Source: AG25 sp035604455
GTDB taxonomy: Bacteria; Gemmatimonadota; Gemmatimonadetes; Gemmatimonadales; GWC2-71-9
DNA: 64,000 bases
Assembly: GCA_035604455.1 (NCBI GenBank)
Contig: DATNIM010000021.1
Span: forward strand, 1-64,000
Reading direction: 5' to 3'
In this document: piece by piece, positions 7,768-16,669 of the stretch
How positions within the stretch are numbered: the first letter of the stretch is position 1
How the letters are laid out: each line of letters begins with the position of its first letter
Translations under genes and position numbers: made by a program
Notes under the pieces: generated by a model
Told to the model about the DNA's origin: nothing
What the model saw: the letters and a program-made list of their open reading frames with translations, nothing else
Database searches by the model: none

Positions 7768-9570
7768 ATGAGCCGCGGCGCGCGGCTGCTGCGGCTCGCT
7801 CGGCCCTACACGCTCCTGTTCGTGACGAACATCCTGACCACGTTCGGGGCTTCGGTCCTCGACGGGGCCACGTTCGTTCTGTTGATCCCGTTTCTGCGCA
7901 CGCTGTTCGGCGAGCAGGCCATCCCCACCGCCGGCGGTCCGAGTGTGGAGCGACTTCTCCACGCCGTCGCGGGTCCGTTCCTCGCGGTGGGCAGCCCGCA
8001 GGCGGCGCTCCGCAATGTCGTCATCGTCCTGGTCGGGGCGCTCGTTCTGAAGAACGTCCTCAGCTACGTGGCCTCGCTCACGAGCGTCGCGATCCAAGAG
8101 GGCGTCGTCCGCGATCTCCGCGTGCACCTCTTCGAGCATCTGCAGACCCTGCCCATCACGTTCTTTCAGCAAACCCGGGGCGGGCAGGTGCTCGCCCGGG
8201 TCATCAGCGACACGGATCAGACGAAGACCGCGGTCTCGGCCGCGCTCGCGTCGCTGCTGCAGAACGCGAGCCTCATGCTCGTCTACGTTGCGATTCTCCT
8301 CAGTCTGTCGTGGCGCCTGACGCTGATTGCGCTCGTGAGCGCGCCCCTCCTCGCGCTGCTCGTGCGGCCGGTCGTGGGCCGAGTCCGCCGCCGCTCGCGC
8401 GAGCTCGCCGAAGAACGCGGGGAGCTCACCAGCCTGGTCAGTGAGATGGTTGCGTCGATCAAGCTCGTCCGCGCGTATGTGGCGGAAGGTTTTGAGTCGG
8501 AGCGCTTCCAGCGCCTCGTCGAGCGCAACCGCATGGGCACGCTGCGCGCCCAACGCTTTGCCCTGGCTACGAGCCCCATGAGCGAGGTGTTTGCCGGGGT
8601 CGTCGTGGTCGTGATCTTCTCGGTCGGCACGCAGCTCGCGCTCGGGGGCGCCTCGGCGGTCCGGCCTGAGGCCCTGATCGCCTTCGTCGCCGTGGCGCTC
8701 CGGCTCATGTCGCCCGTTAAGTCCGTGGCGAACTATCCGACGATCATGGCCGGAGCGCTCGCGGCGGCCGACCGCGTCTTCGACGTCCTCGATCTCCCCT
8801 CGGGCGAGGACGACGCCCCGAACGCCCGCCCGGCGGGCTTCGTCGAACGGATCGAGTACCGCGACGTCTCTTTTGCGTACGACGGACAAGACGCCGTCCT
8901 CGCCGGGATCGATCTCGAGGTTCGCCGCGGACAGGTCGTCGCCATCGTCGGGCCGTCGGGAGCGGGCAAGACGACCTTGGTCGACCTGTTGCCTCGGTTC
9001 TACGAGCCCACCGGGGGCCTGATCCTGATGGACAGCGTGCCAATCACCGCGTTCGGACGCAAGAGCCTGCGGCGCTTGATGGGCATCGTCGCCCAGGAGA
9101 CGATCCTGCTCAACGACACGGTGCTCGCCAACATCGCGTACGGCCGCCGTGACTTCTCCATGGCCGCCGTGGAGGCGGCGGCGCGGGCTGCCAACGCGCA
9201 CGAGTTCGTCACGGCCCTGCCGCGCGGCTACGAGACCTTGCTCGGAGAGCGGGGGACGCGCCTGTCCGGGGGTGAGCGCCAGCGCATCGCCATCGCGCGC
9301 GCCCTGCTGCGCGATCCGCCGATCCTGATCCTCGACGAGGCGACGAGCGCGCTCGACACCGAAGCGGAGCGTCTGGTGCAGGAGGCGGTCGACCGCCTCA
9401 TGGCCCACCGTACGGCCTTCGTCATTGCGCACCGCCTCGCCACGGTGCGACACGCCGATCTCATCGTCGTCCTGGCGAGCGGCCGGATCGTGGAGCGGGG
9501 CACGCACGACAGCCTGTTCGCTGCGGGAGGCCTCTACCGGCGCTTCTACGACCTCCAGTTCCAAGTCTAG
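7768..9570 (+). CDS. MsbA-type ABC exporter, fused membrane and ATPase domains
   Basis: 600 residues, a half-transporter that should work as an inner-membrane homodimer. Residues 1-330 form the six-helix exporter domain (LLFVTNILTTFGASVLDGAT, TLPITFFQQTRGGQVLARVI, LMLVYVAILLSLSWRLTLIA). The ATPase follows: Walker A GPSGAGKTTL, signature LSGGERQRIAIA, Walker B ILILDEATSALD, H-loop FVIAHRLAT. MsbA-like proteins flip lipid A or lipid-linked glycans. One base separates it from the PorX-like gene and two from the following glycosyltransferase, so a lipid-linked glycan is the probable cargo (inference). Confidence 0.93.
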   Translation: MSRGARLLRLARPYTLLFVTNILTTFGASVLDGATFVLLIPFLRTLFGEQAIPTAGGPSVERLLHAVAGPFLAVGSPQAALRNVVIVLVGALVLKNVLSYVASLTSVAIQEGVVRDLRVHLFEHLQTLPITFFQQTRGGQVLARVISDTDQTKTAVSAALASLLQNASLMLVYVAILLSLSWRLTLIALVSAPLLALLVRPVVGRVRRRSRELAEERGELTSLVSEMVASIKLVRAYVAEGFESERFQRLVERNRMGTLRAQRFALATSPMSEVFAGVVVVVIFSVGTQLALGGASAVRPEALIAFVAVALRLMSPVKSVANYPTIMAGALAAADRVFDVLDLPSGEDDAPNARPAGFVERIEYRDVSFAYDGQDAVLAGIDLEVRRGQVVAIVGPSGAGKTTLVDLLPRFYEPTGGLILMDSVPITAFGRKSLRRLMGIVAQETILLNDTVLANIAYGRRDFSMAAVEAAARAANAHEFVTALPRGYETLLGERGTRLSGGERQRIAIARALLRDPPILILDEATSALDTEAERLVQEAVDRLMAHRTAFVIAHRLATVRHADLIVVLASGRIVERGTHDSLFAAGGLYRRFYDLQFQV

Positions 9571-9572
9571 GC

Positions 9573-10427
9573 GTGCTCTCGGGCTTCACGATTGTCCGGA
9601 ACGCGGTCCGGCTCGACTACCCGGTCGTGCCCGCGATCCGCTCGCTACTCGAAGTCTGCGACGAGGTCGTGGTGAACGTCGGCCAGTCCGACGACGGGAC
9701 CCGCGAGTTGGTCGCGGGGATCGAGGACCCGCGCGTCCGCGTCCTCGACACCGTGTGGGACCCGTCGCGGTGGGGGCGGACCCTGGCCGTCGAGACCGAC
9801 CGCGCGCTCGCGGCGTGCCACGGCCCGTGGACCCTCTACATCCAGGCCGATGAGGTGTTGCACGAAACGGGCGCGGCGCTCGTGGTCGACCGGCTGAACG
9901 CGTGGGGCGGTGAGACCCGCCTTGAGGGCTTGCTGGTCGACTACTTGCACTTCTACGGCGACGTGGACACGGTCGTCACGAACCGTCACTGGTACCGGCG
10001 CGAGGTGCGGGTCCTGCGGCTGGGCCGCGACCTGCGTTCGTTCGGCGATGCGCAGGGGTTTCGCGTGGGCGACGCGAACCGCCGGGTGCGGGCCCGTGCC
10101 ACCGGCGCGCAGATGTTTCACTACGGGTGGGCGCGACGCGCCAGCGCACTCGCGGGCAAGCGCGCCGCGTTCCGGGAGTTCTTCACCGAGCACGGCGGCG
10201 CCCCGACGAACGAGGTCCCGCACCTGGATTGGACCCCCGGGCTCAAGCCGTTCCGCGGCCCTCACCCGCGCGCGGCCCGCGAGTGGGTCGCCGAGCGGCG
10301 CGGTCGAGGCCCCGGGATCGGCCCCCGCGAACTCCGCGCGCGGGACGTGCGCTACTACGTCTCGGATTGGATCGAACGGATGACCGGCGTTCGGGTCTTC
10401 GAATACCGCAACTACCTGTCGGGATGA
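9573..10427 (+). CDS. Family 2 glycosyltransferase
   Basis: 284 residues. The N-terminal GT-A fold is clear: GFTIVRNAVRLDYPVVPAIR, EVCDEVVVNVGQSDDGTREL, and a DxD-like YIQADEVLHE. It resembles the SunS/WaaE-like group that modifies lipopolysaccharide cores or peptides. The C-terminal half (FHYGWARRASALAGKRAAF) is typical of glycosyltransferases annotated near LPS genes. GTG start two bases after the ABC gene; the stop overlaps the methyltransferase start (ATGA). Acceptor unknown. Confidence 0.85.
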   Translation: MLSGFTIVRNAVRLDYPVVPAIRSLLEVCDEVVVNVGQSDDGTRELVAGIEDPRVRVLDTVWDPSRWGRTLAVETDRALAACHGPWTLYIQADEVLHETGAALVVDRLNAWGGETRLEGLLVDYLHFYGDVDTVVTNRHWYRREVRVLRLGRDLRSFGDAQGFRVGDANRRVRARATGAQMFHYGWARRASALAGKRAAFREFFTEHGGAPTNEVPHLDWTPGLKPFRGPHPRAAREWVAERRGRGPGIGPRELRARDVRYYVSDWIERMTGVRVFEYRNYLSG

Positions 10428-11158
10428 CCGCCGCGCCCGCTCCGCGGGAGCTCACGTCACCCAACACGCACGCCGTGGTGGCGCGGTTGCTCGCCGCGGA
10501 ATCCGCGTGCGCGCGCGTGCTCGACATCCCTTGCGGCGAAGGCGCCTTTCTCGCGCGGGCCCAGCGCGCCGGGCACGTGGGATATGGCGTCGACATCGCC
10601 AACCGGCTCGAGGGTCGGGGCGTCCGGTTCGCGCGCGCCGACATGAACGGTGGCCTCCCGTTCGCGGCGGGCGCCTTCGACGCGGTGGTGTGCATCGACG
10701 GCATCGAACATCTCGAGCGGCCGTTCGACTTCGTGCACGAGTGCCGTCGCGTGCTGCGCCCCGGCGGCGTGCTCATCGTGTCGACCCCGAACATCAGTGC
10801 GTTGCGATCGCGGTGGCGGTGGCTGCTGACCGGTTTCCACAACAAGCAGAAGGTGCCACTGAACGAGGCCGACCCGACGCCGTGGCATCACGTGAGTCTC
10901 CTCTCGTTCCCCATGCTCCGCTACATGCTGCACCGCGAGGGCTTCGAGCTCCGCACGATCGCGACCAATCGCATCAAGGCAGTGAGCTGGCTCTATCTGC
11001 CGCTCTGGCCCATCACCGCGGTGGTCACGAAAGCTGCCCTCTCGCGGTGGGAGGACGACCCCGGGCAGCGTGAGCGTAACGTGGAAATCCTGCACCAGCT
11101 CCTCCTGCCGGCCATCGCGTTCGGGGAGACCACGATCGTCAAAGCCGTGCGGCGGTGA
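10424..11158 (+). CDS. Class I SAM-dependent methyltransferase
   Basis: 244 residues, Methyltransf_11-like. Motif I is VLDIPCGEGAFLARA, acidic motif II GYGVDIANR, motif III-like AFDAVVCIDGIEHLERP, followed by RRVLRPGGVLIVSTPNIS. The C-terminal part (FHNKQKVPLNEADPTPWHH) is like sugar or lipid methyltransferases of glycan clusters. The ATG at 10424 overlaps the previous stop; the longer open frame upstream lies inside the GT2 gene. Probably modifies a sugar or carrier lipid in the same pathway (inference from context). Confidence 0.87.
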   Translation: MTAAPAPRELTSPNTHAVVARLLAAESACARVLDIPCGEGAFLARAQRAGHVGYGVDIANRLEGRGVRFARADMNGGLPFAAGAFDAVVCIDGIEHLERPFDFVHECRRVLRPGGVLIVSTPNISALRSRWRWLLTGFHNKQKVPLNEADPTPWHHVSLLSFPMLRYMLHREGFELRTIATNRIKAVSWLYLPLWPITAVVTKAALSRWEDDPGQRERNVEILHQLLLPAIAFGETTIVKAVRR

Positions 11159-12102
11159 GTCGGCCGTTCGCCGGATTGCGGGTGGTGCTGGTGGCGTCGT
11201 TCAACGCCCGCTACCACCGCAGCGGCACGGCGCTCGCGGCGGGCCTCGAGGCCTTGGGCTGCGACGTGACCAGGTGCGAGGCGCGGGACCGCGGGCTCGC
11301 GAAGCTCCTCGGGCGCACGCTCGACCAGCGGCTCGGCGCCGCGGTCGCGCGGGGTGCGGACGTCGTCCTCGCCTTTCGCGGGGAGCGGCTCGATCCCGCG
11401 CTCGTAGCAGCGCTCCGGCCCCTCACGCGCGCCCGGTGGGTGAATTGGTTTCCCGACGATCCGCACGAGGCCGCCCTGTCCGATCGCCTCGCACCCGTGT
11501 ACGACGCGTTTTTCACGCACGACTCCGCGAGTCTCGCGCGTTATCGCAGCGGCGGTGTCGAGGCGCACTACCTCGCCTTCGGGTGTGACCCGGGCTTTCT
11601 CCGCCCCCTGGCCGGCGGGCCCGCGTGGCACGGCCCGCTCGTGTTTGTGGGGTCGCGCGATCCGCTCCGCGAGCGCGTGCTCCAGGACGTCGCCGACCTG
11701 GGCCTCGTCGTTTGGGGGCCGCGCTGGCCGAACGGACCGGTGTACGGCACCAACTTTGTCCGGGCGCTGGCCGGCGGGACCGTCGGTTTGAACGTGCACC
11801 AGCAATTCGGCGGGGACGACCCGGCGCGCTACGGCTCGGGGGCGAACATGCGGGTCTTCGAGCTCGCCGCTGTTGGGACGCCGCAGCTCGTGGACGCCAA
11901 GGCCGATATCCCCCGCCACTTCGCGCCGGACCAGGAGATCGTGCTGTACCGGAGCGTGGCGGAACTCCGAGCCCGCGCGTCCGAACTGCTGGCAAATGAG
12001 CCGCAGCGCCGCTCCCTGTCGACGGCCGCGCGGACCCGCGCCCTCCGCGAGCACACGTGGACGCAGCGGCTCGAGGAACTCTTGACGATTACGCTCCGCT
12101 AG
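11155..12102 (+). CDS. CgeB-like glycosyltransferase (GT-B fold)
   Basis: 315 residues. VLVASFNARYHRSGTALAAG opens a Rossmann half, WVNWFPDDPHEAALSDRLAP and FFTHDSASLARYRSGGV are typical of CgeB/DUF3880-type transferases, and GANMRVFELAAVGTPQLVDA is the donor-binding block shared with GT1/GT4 enzymes. Starts GTG, overlapping the methyltransferase stop. It ends on a CTAG whose other strand is the stop of the convergent gene. It belongs to the plus-strand operon that begins with the PorX-like gene; the sugar and acceptor cannot be told. Confidence 0.8.
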   Translation: MSRPFAGLRVVLVASFNARYHRSGTALAAGLEALGCDVTRCEARDRGLAKLLGRTLDQRLGAAVARGADVVLAFRGERLDPALVAALRPLTRARWVNWFPDDPHEAALSDRLAPVYDAFFTHDSASLARYRSGGVEAHYLAFGCDPGFLRPLAGGPAWHGPLVFVGSRDPLRERVLQDVADLGLVVWGPRWPNGPVYGTNFVRALAGGTVGLNVHQQFGGDDPARYGSGANMRVFELAAVGTPQLVDAKADIPRHFAPDQEIVLYRSVAELRARASELLANEPQRRSLSTAARTRALREHTWTQRLEELLTITLR

Positions 12103-13034
12103 GCGTCCGTCGCCGCGCGACCCGCCGGCAGGGCGTCGCGCTCGAGTACGTCGGCGTACATGCGGAGGTAGCCCGCGGCCATCGCCCGATGGGTGAAGTT
12201 GCGCTCCGCGTGGGCGCGACAGGCGGCGGCCGTACGGGTTTCGATTTCCGCCCGTGCGGTCACCAGATCGTCCAGGGAGTCCCCGAGCGCGCCGACCTCG
12301 GGACTCACGATTTCGGGCAAGGCGCCGCGTCGCGTTCCCAACACCGGTGTCCCCGAGAACAACCCTTCGATCGCGGTCAGGCCAAAGGGCTCCTCCCATA
12401 GCGCTGGCGCCCAGAGGCAGCGTGCGCCGGCGAGGAGCTCCACTTTGCGCGCGCCCCCGACGGCGCCCACGAATCGCACGCCGCCGCGCAAGCTCGGCCT
12501 CCAGCCTCCCGCAATCACAAGCGGTCGCCCCGCGCGGCGCGCCCCTTCGATGGCCCAGCGGTAGCCCTTCACGCGGTGCAGGCGGCCGAGAAACAGGTCA
12601 TAAGCTCCCTTGGTCGCTCGGTACTCGTAATCCGTGGGGTCGAGCCCGTTGTGGACGAACGCGTCGCGCTGGTAGTACGCGGCGTGCGCGCGAGAGACGA
12701 AAATCGTGAGCGGGGGCGGCGAGGCTCCCTTGGGCAGGTGACCGTGGAGCGTTTGGACGTAAGGCCGCGAGGGTGCCCGGTTGAGGAGGAAATGGGCATG
12801 CAGGATGTCTGAGTCCCTCGGCGCGAGCGTGGCAAGGTCGAGGCGGGGATCCGTCAGTACTTCCGGCGCCACGGGGACCACCGTGACGTCAGGAACGAGG
12901 GTGCCCGGAGCGGCAAGGAGGGTGACCTGATGCCCCAACGCCCGAAGGCCCCGCACCAAGGCCACGACCACGCGCTCGGTTCCTCCATAGCCCGTCACGG
13001 GCAGCCGGTAGTGCGACGCGATCGTGACGTGCAC
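12099..13034 (-). CDS. Family 4 glycosyltransferase
   Basis: 311 residues, GT-B fold. The N-terminal half has SHYRLPVTGYGGTERVVVAL (glycine-rich acceptor loop) and DILHAHFLLNRAPSRPYVQT; the C-terminal half has LFLGRLHRVKGYRWAIEGAR and the nucleotide-sugar motif WEEPFGLTAIEGLFSGTPVL with the E-x7-E spacing of retaining GT4 enzymes. Transcribed towards the CgeB-like gene, with which it shares a CTAG stop, and three bases after the upstream glycosyltransferase, so the two minus-strand enzymes form one operon. Short for the family (usually about 350-400). Confidence 0.87.
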   Translation of the reverse strand: MHVTIASHYRLPVTGYGGTERVVVALVRGLRALGHQVTLLAAPGTLVPDVTVVPVAPEVLTDPRLDLATLAPRDSDILHAHFLLNRAPSRPYVQTLHGHLPKGASPPPLTIFVSRAHAAYYQRDAFVHNGLDPTDYEYRATKGAYDLFLGRLHRVKGYRWAIEGARRAGRPLVIAGGWRPSLRGGVRFVGAVGGARKVELLAGARCLWAPALWEEPFGLTAIEGLFSGTPVLGTRRGALPEIVSPEVGALGDSLDDLVTARAEIETRTAAACRAHAERNFTHRAMAAGYLRMYADVLERDALPAGRAATDA

Positions 13035-13037
13035 CGG

Positions 13038-14174
13038 TTATGCCGGCAGTGTCCGGTAGACTGCGAGGACGCCCTCAGCCATTGCTGGGGCGGTGCAGTC
13101 GGGGGGGAGGGTTGTGGCCTCCGGATGCTCGAGCGCGTGCACGACGGCGTTGCCGAGCGCGCTCGGGTCGCCCACGGGCACGAGCCCAGATGGCGGCGCA
13201 ATTTCCGGAAGACCGCCCGCACGGGTCGCGACCACCGGCTTGCCGAGGGCCAGGGCGTGCAACACCACGCTCCCCAGCCCCTCCTCACGAGAGGACATGA
13301 CGAATACGTCGGCCTCGCGAATCAGCGCATCCGCTTCGGGCACATACCCCAGCAGGTGCACGCGGTGCTCGAGTCCGGCCCGCGCGATCTCCGCGGCAAG
13401 CGCCGGGCGCAGAGGTCCCGCTCCAGCGATCGCCCAGTGGAGGTCGGGGCGGCGAGCGGCAGTCGCTGTCGCGGCGCCGATCAGCGTGCGGTGGTCCTTG
13501 TGGGCCACGAGGGCCGCGACGTTGACGGCGAGCGGCGTCGCGGGCGGGAGCCCGAGACGGCCGCGAATGTCGAGCGGCACCGCCGCGCTCCGCCGCACGG
13601 CCTCGGGATCGATGCCGTCGCGGACGACGGTGATCCGGTCGGCAGGCACGCCGTCCGATCCGAGGACGCGGGCCACCGCTTCTGAGACGGCGATGACGCG
13701 CCCCGCCCGTTGCCAAAGGCCTCGCCGACGCAAGTGAAAGTCCACACGCCGAGTGGCGACGAGCTGGGCCGGCCCACCGCACCGGCGGGCCCAGGTCGCT
13801 AGCAGGAGCGCGTGGCTGTCGTGCGCGTGGATGACGACGGGGCGGAAGCGCCGCACTTCCCGGCAGAGCGCCCAGAGGGCCCGAGGATCGAGCGCGGCCG
13901 TCCATGGGGTGCCGCGCACCGAGACCCCGGCGGCGCGAGCGCGCTGAGCGAGCTCGCCTGCGCCATTCGTGACGAGTCGCACGTCCACGCCCGCGCGCGT
14001 GAGCTCCTGGCCCAGCAGCAGCACCTGCGCCTGGCCTCCCCGCCACTCGCGGCCCGAGTCGACCAAGAGGACGCGCAGCGTCCCTGGCGGCCGCGCCGGT
14101 CTCGCGGGCTCGGCTACGCTTAGATCGGGCGTCGGCCGGCCTCCGGGGGAGGGACGTAGATAAGGAAAGCCCAA
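13038..14174 (-). CDS. Family 4 glycosyltransferase; start uncertain
   Basis: GT-B transferase: LRVLLVDSGREWRGGQAQVL at the N terminus, VIHAHDSHALLLATWARRCG, VIAVSEAVARVL, VVRDGIDPEAV, LAVNVAALVAHKDHRTLIGA, and the donor motif SSREEGLGSVVLHALALGKP with the GT4 Glu pair. Closest in feel to LPS-core or capsule transferases. The frame stays open far upstream, but that part looks non-coding and faces a divergent gene. The only near in-frame initiators are TTG at 14174 and CTG at 14078. I list the TTG (378 residues) with low certainty. It leads a two-gene operon. Confidence 0.82.
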   Translation of the reverse strand: MGFPYLRPSPGGRPTPDLSVAEPARPARPPGTLRVLLVDSGREWRGGQAQVLLLGQELTRAGVDVRLVTNGAGELAQRARAAGVSVRGTPWTAALDPRALWALCREVRRFRPVVIHAHDSHALLLATWARRCGGPAQLVATRRVDFHLRRRGLWQRAGRVIAVSEAVARVLGSDGVPADRITVVRDGIDPEAVRRSAAVPLDIRGRLGLPPATPLAVNVAALVAHKDHRTLIGAATATAARRPDLHWAIAGAGPLRPALAAEIARAGLEHRVHLLGYVPEADALIREADVFVMSSREEGLGSVVLHALALGKPVVATRAGGLPEIAPPSGLVPVGDPSALGNAVVHALEHPEATTLPPDCTAPAMAEGVLAVYRTLPA

Positions 14175-14304
14175 CGCGCGAGCAACGAGCCGATCACGGC
14201 TCCAGGCGGGCGATGCCTTGCCAAAAGGGTCGTGGCGTCCCCTGATTATACAGCGTGCCCGTCGCCCCCAGTATGTCGCGAGACCGCATGCCACGCGGCG
14301 GGCG

Positions 14305-15477
14305 ATGACCGCGCTGCTCCTCGCCCACGACTTCCCCCCGCTTGGCGGTGGCATCGCGCGGCTGCACAGCGAACTCGCGCTGCGTTTTCCCCCTGGTGAG
14401 CTCATCGTCTCGACGCCCGCCGACCCCGATGCCGCGGAGGTCGATGGCGCGTTCGGCGGCGCCGTGGACCGACTGCCAATCAGCCGCAATCGCGTAAAGA
14501 CACTCCCGGGGCTGCTCCTGTGGTCCCGTCGCGCGACGGCCCTCACGCGCGAGCACGGTGTGAGATTCGTGTATTGCGGCAACGTGAAGCCGGCCGGCTA
14601 CCCGGCGCGGTGGGTTCACGAGCGCCTCGGCATACCGTATTGCATCTTCCTCTATGGCGGCGACCTCTTGAGCGAACTCCACAAGTACCACCATTCCGCC
14701 TTCAAGCGACGCTCCGGGAAGGCGATCATCGGCGGGGCCGCCGCGCTCGTGGCTATCAGCACCTGGACCCGCGATCTCGCGCTCTCCGTGCTCGGGGAAC
14801 TGGGCCTCGACGGTCACGGCAAGCGGTTGCGCATCGTGCGACTCGGGACGGACCCGGAGCGGTTTCGTCCGGGGATCGACCCCACTGCACTCCGGGACCG
14901 ACTCCGGCTCCCGAACCGCGGCGTGTGGTTGCTCACCGTGGCGCGCCTCGATCCCCACAAGGGCGTCGACACGGGGATCCGCGCGCTCCCGGCCATCCTC
15001 GCCCGTCATCGCGACGTGCAGTACGCGGTCGCCGGCAGCGGCCCCGAGCGCGATCGCCTCGAGCGACTCGCGCACCAGACGGGCGTGGCGGCGCACGTCC
15101 ATTTTCTCGGCGAGGTCGCCGAGCGTGACCTCCCAGCTCTCTACAACCTTGCCTCCGTGTATGTGGGCCTGTCGCGACGCGCCGAGCGGATCGGGGTTGA
15201 GGGATTCGGCATCTCGCTCGTCGAGGCCTCGGCGAGCGGCCTGCCGATCGTGGCGGGCAACTCGGGCGGTGTGCCCGACGCGGTGCGTGACGGGGAAACG
15301 GGGTTTCTCGTGCCCCCCGAAGACCCCGAGGCCGTGGCCGCGGCCGTCTGCCGGTTGCTCGACGACCGCGCACTTGCCGCGCAGGTCGGCGCGGCCGGGC
15401 GGCACGCGGTCGAGACCTATTACAACTGGGACCGCGTGGTGCGGGACATGCGGGCGATCGAGCTGGAGTGTGTCTAG
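14305..15477 (+). CDS. Family 4 glycosyltransferase (PimB-like)
   Basis: 390 residues. It begins MTALLLAHDFPPLGGGIARL, the acceptor-side glycine loop, followed by YCGNVKPAGYPARWVHERLG, YGGDLLSELHK, VARLDPHKGVDTGIRALPAI, VAGSGPERDRLERLA, and the donor motif VEGFGISLVEASASGLPIVA (E-x7-E). This pattern fits phosphatidylinositol/lipid mannosyltransferase-like GT4 enzymes. The ATG at 14305 is preferred because the upstream extension is basic and unlike the family. It is divergent from the neighbouring glycosyltransferase across about 130 bp and shares a CTAG stop with the patatin gene. Confidence 0.88.
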   Translation: MTALLLAHDFPPLGGGIARLHSELALRFPPGELIVSTPADPDAAEVDGAFGGAVDRLPISRNRVKTLPGLLLWSRRATALTREHGVRFVYCGNVKPAGYPARWVHERLGIPYCIFLYGGDLLSELHKYHHSAFKRRSGKAIIGGAAALVAISTWTRDLALSVLGELGLDGHGKRLRIVRLGTDPERFRPGIDPTALRDRLRLPNRGVWLLTVARLDPHKGVDTGIRALPAILARHRDVQYAVAGSGPERDRLERLAHQTGVAAHVHFLGEVAERDLPALYNLASVYVGLSRRAERIGVEGFGISLVEASASGLPIVAGNSGGVPDAVRDGETGFLVPPEDPEAVAAAVCRLLDDRALAAQVGAAGRHAVETYYNWDRVVRDMRAIELECV

Positions 15478-16559
15478 GCTCCGGCCGCCCCGGCGACTTT
15501 CTGTGCGAGAGCCGGGCGCGCACTGATCGCGTACGTCGGGCAGTGGCGGATGAACCCTCCATCGATCGGCGACCACTCCTGCTCGGGCGCCGTCACGACC
15601 GCCCGTCGTTGCGCATCGAGGACGAACATCCCCGGCGGCCCTTGCACGAGGCAGGCGCCGCACCCGACGCACCGCTCGCGTTCGACGCGCACGCTGACGC
15701 GTCGGCGAGGGTAGACACCTTCGTCCCCCAACCGCGGCCACTCCTCCGGTTGGCCGAGGGCTGCGGTCGCTTCCCGGTACCCCTCCTCCACGAGCTCCCG
15801 CAGGTGATCGAAGGAGAAGGGTGAGATGTGCTCGACCCGGGGGTGCATGAAGTAGATCGGCGGCGTAGTCCAGGCGGCGAGCCGGAGCTCGAGGGTCGAC
15901 TGGATGGCGAGCTCGGTGGCGCGCGAGAAGACGGCGGCGAAGCCCTCCTCCTGGGTGTCGGCGCGGAAGGCGCTCGAGGCCGATACATCGACCGCGACAA
16001 CGAGGTCCACGCCGAGCGCGCGCGCCGTGGCGACGGGGAGGTTGTCCACCGTCGCGCCGTCCACGCAGTAGTGGCCCCGGATTTCGCGCGGCGGGAGGTA
16101 GCCCGGCAGGGCGCACGAGGCAAACACGGCGTCGGCTACGCGCGCGTCCTCGAGCCCGTCGAGGCCCCAGAAGATCTGCATCCCGGAATTGATGTCGACG
16201 GTGTTCACGATCAGCGGCCGCTCGAGCTGGGCGAACGTCAGGTCGCCCACGAGACGGTCGAGCAACGTCTCGAGCGGCTCCCGGCGAAACAGCGCGGGGG
16301 AGCGCATGCGTTTGAAGGCCATGTCGGCGTGGGCGACGACGAAGATGTCGCGGCGGCGGAGCTGGATCGCCAGCTCGCGCAGCGCATCGGGGTCGCGGCC
16401 CGCGGCCCAGGCTGCCCCGACCAATGCGCCGACGCTCGAGCCGATCACACAGCTCGGCGTGAGCCCGCGCTCGGCGAGGGCCTGAAAGACGCCCACGTGC
16501 GCGAGGCCTTTCATGCCGCCGCCCCCCAACACGAGACTAAAGCGCGTCGCGCTGTTCAC
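15474..16559 (-). CDS. Patatin-like phospholipase fused to a C-terminal ferredoxin-like domain
   Basis: 361 residues. Residues 5-275 are a patatin lipase: oxyanion loop LGGGGMKGLAHVG, nucleophile Ser42 in IGSSVGALVGA, catalytic Asp167 in CVDGATVDN, so acyl-hydrolase activity is likely. Residues 285-350 add CVGCGACLVQGPPGMFVLD and HCPTYAI, i.e. Cys297, Cys300, Cys303 and Cys340-Pro, the spacing of a single-cluster ferredoxin. This fusion is not the usual patatin layout. No signal peptide, so it is probably cytosolic or on the inner face of the membrane. Single gene; divergent from the class V aminotransferase and convergent with a GT4. Confidence 0.88.
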   Translation of the reverse strand: MNSATRFSLVLGGGGMKGLAHVGVFQALAERGLTPSCVIGSSVGALVGAAWAAGRDPDALRELAIQLRRRDIFVVAHADMAFKRMRSPALFRREPLETLLDRLVGDLTFAQLERPLIVNTVDINSGMQIFWGLDGLEDARVADAVFASCALPGYLPPREIRGHYCVDGATVDNLPVATARALGVDLVVAVDVSASSAFRADTQEEGFAAVFSRATELAIQSTLELRLAAWTTPPIYFMHPRVEHISPFSFDHLRELVEEGYREATAALGQPEEWPRLGDEGVYPRRRVSVRVERERCVGCGACLVQGPPGMFVLDAQRRAVVTAPEQEWSPIDGGFIRHCPTYAISARPALAQKVAGAAGA

Positions 16560-16669
16560 GTGTCCCGCCCGCTTGCCCGGAAGGTCGGCCCCCGACTAAC
16601 GTAGTCGTGGCCGCCAGCCAAGCGCCATTCGTCGGGCGCGCGACGGCCGCAGATCGAGGCGATCCCGGC

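Noticed and set aside
7720..9564. Open minus-strand frame of over 600 codons opposite the ABC exporter
   Set aside because: Composition is Arg/Asp/Glu/His-rich with no domain, and the plus strand encodes a complete ABC protein. It is the usual antisense frame of GC-rich genes.
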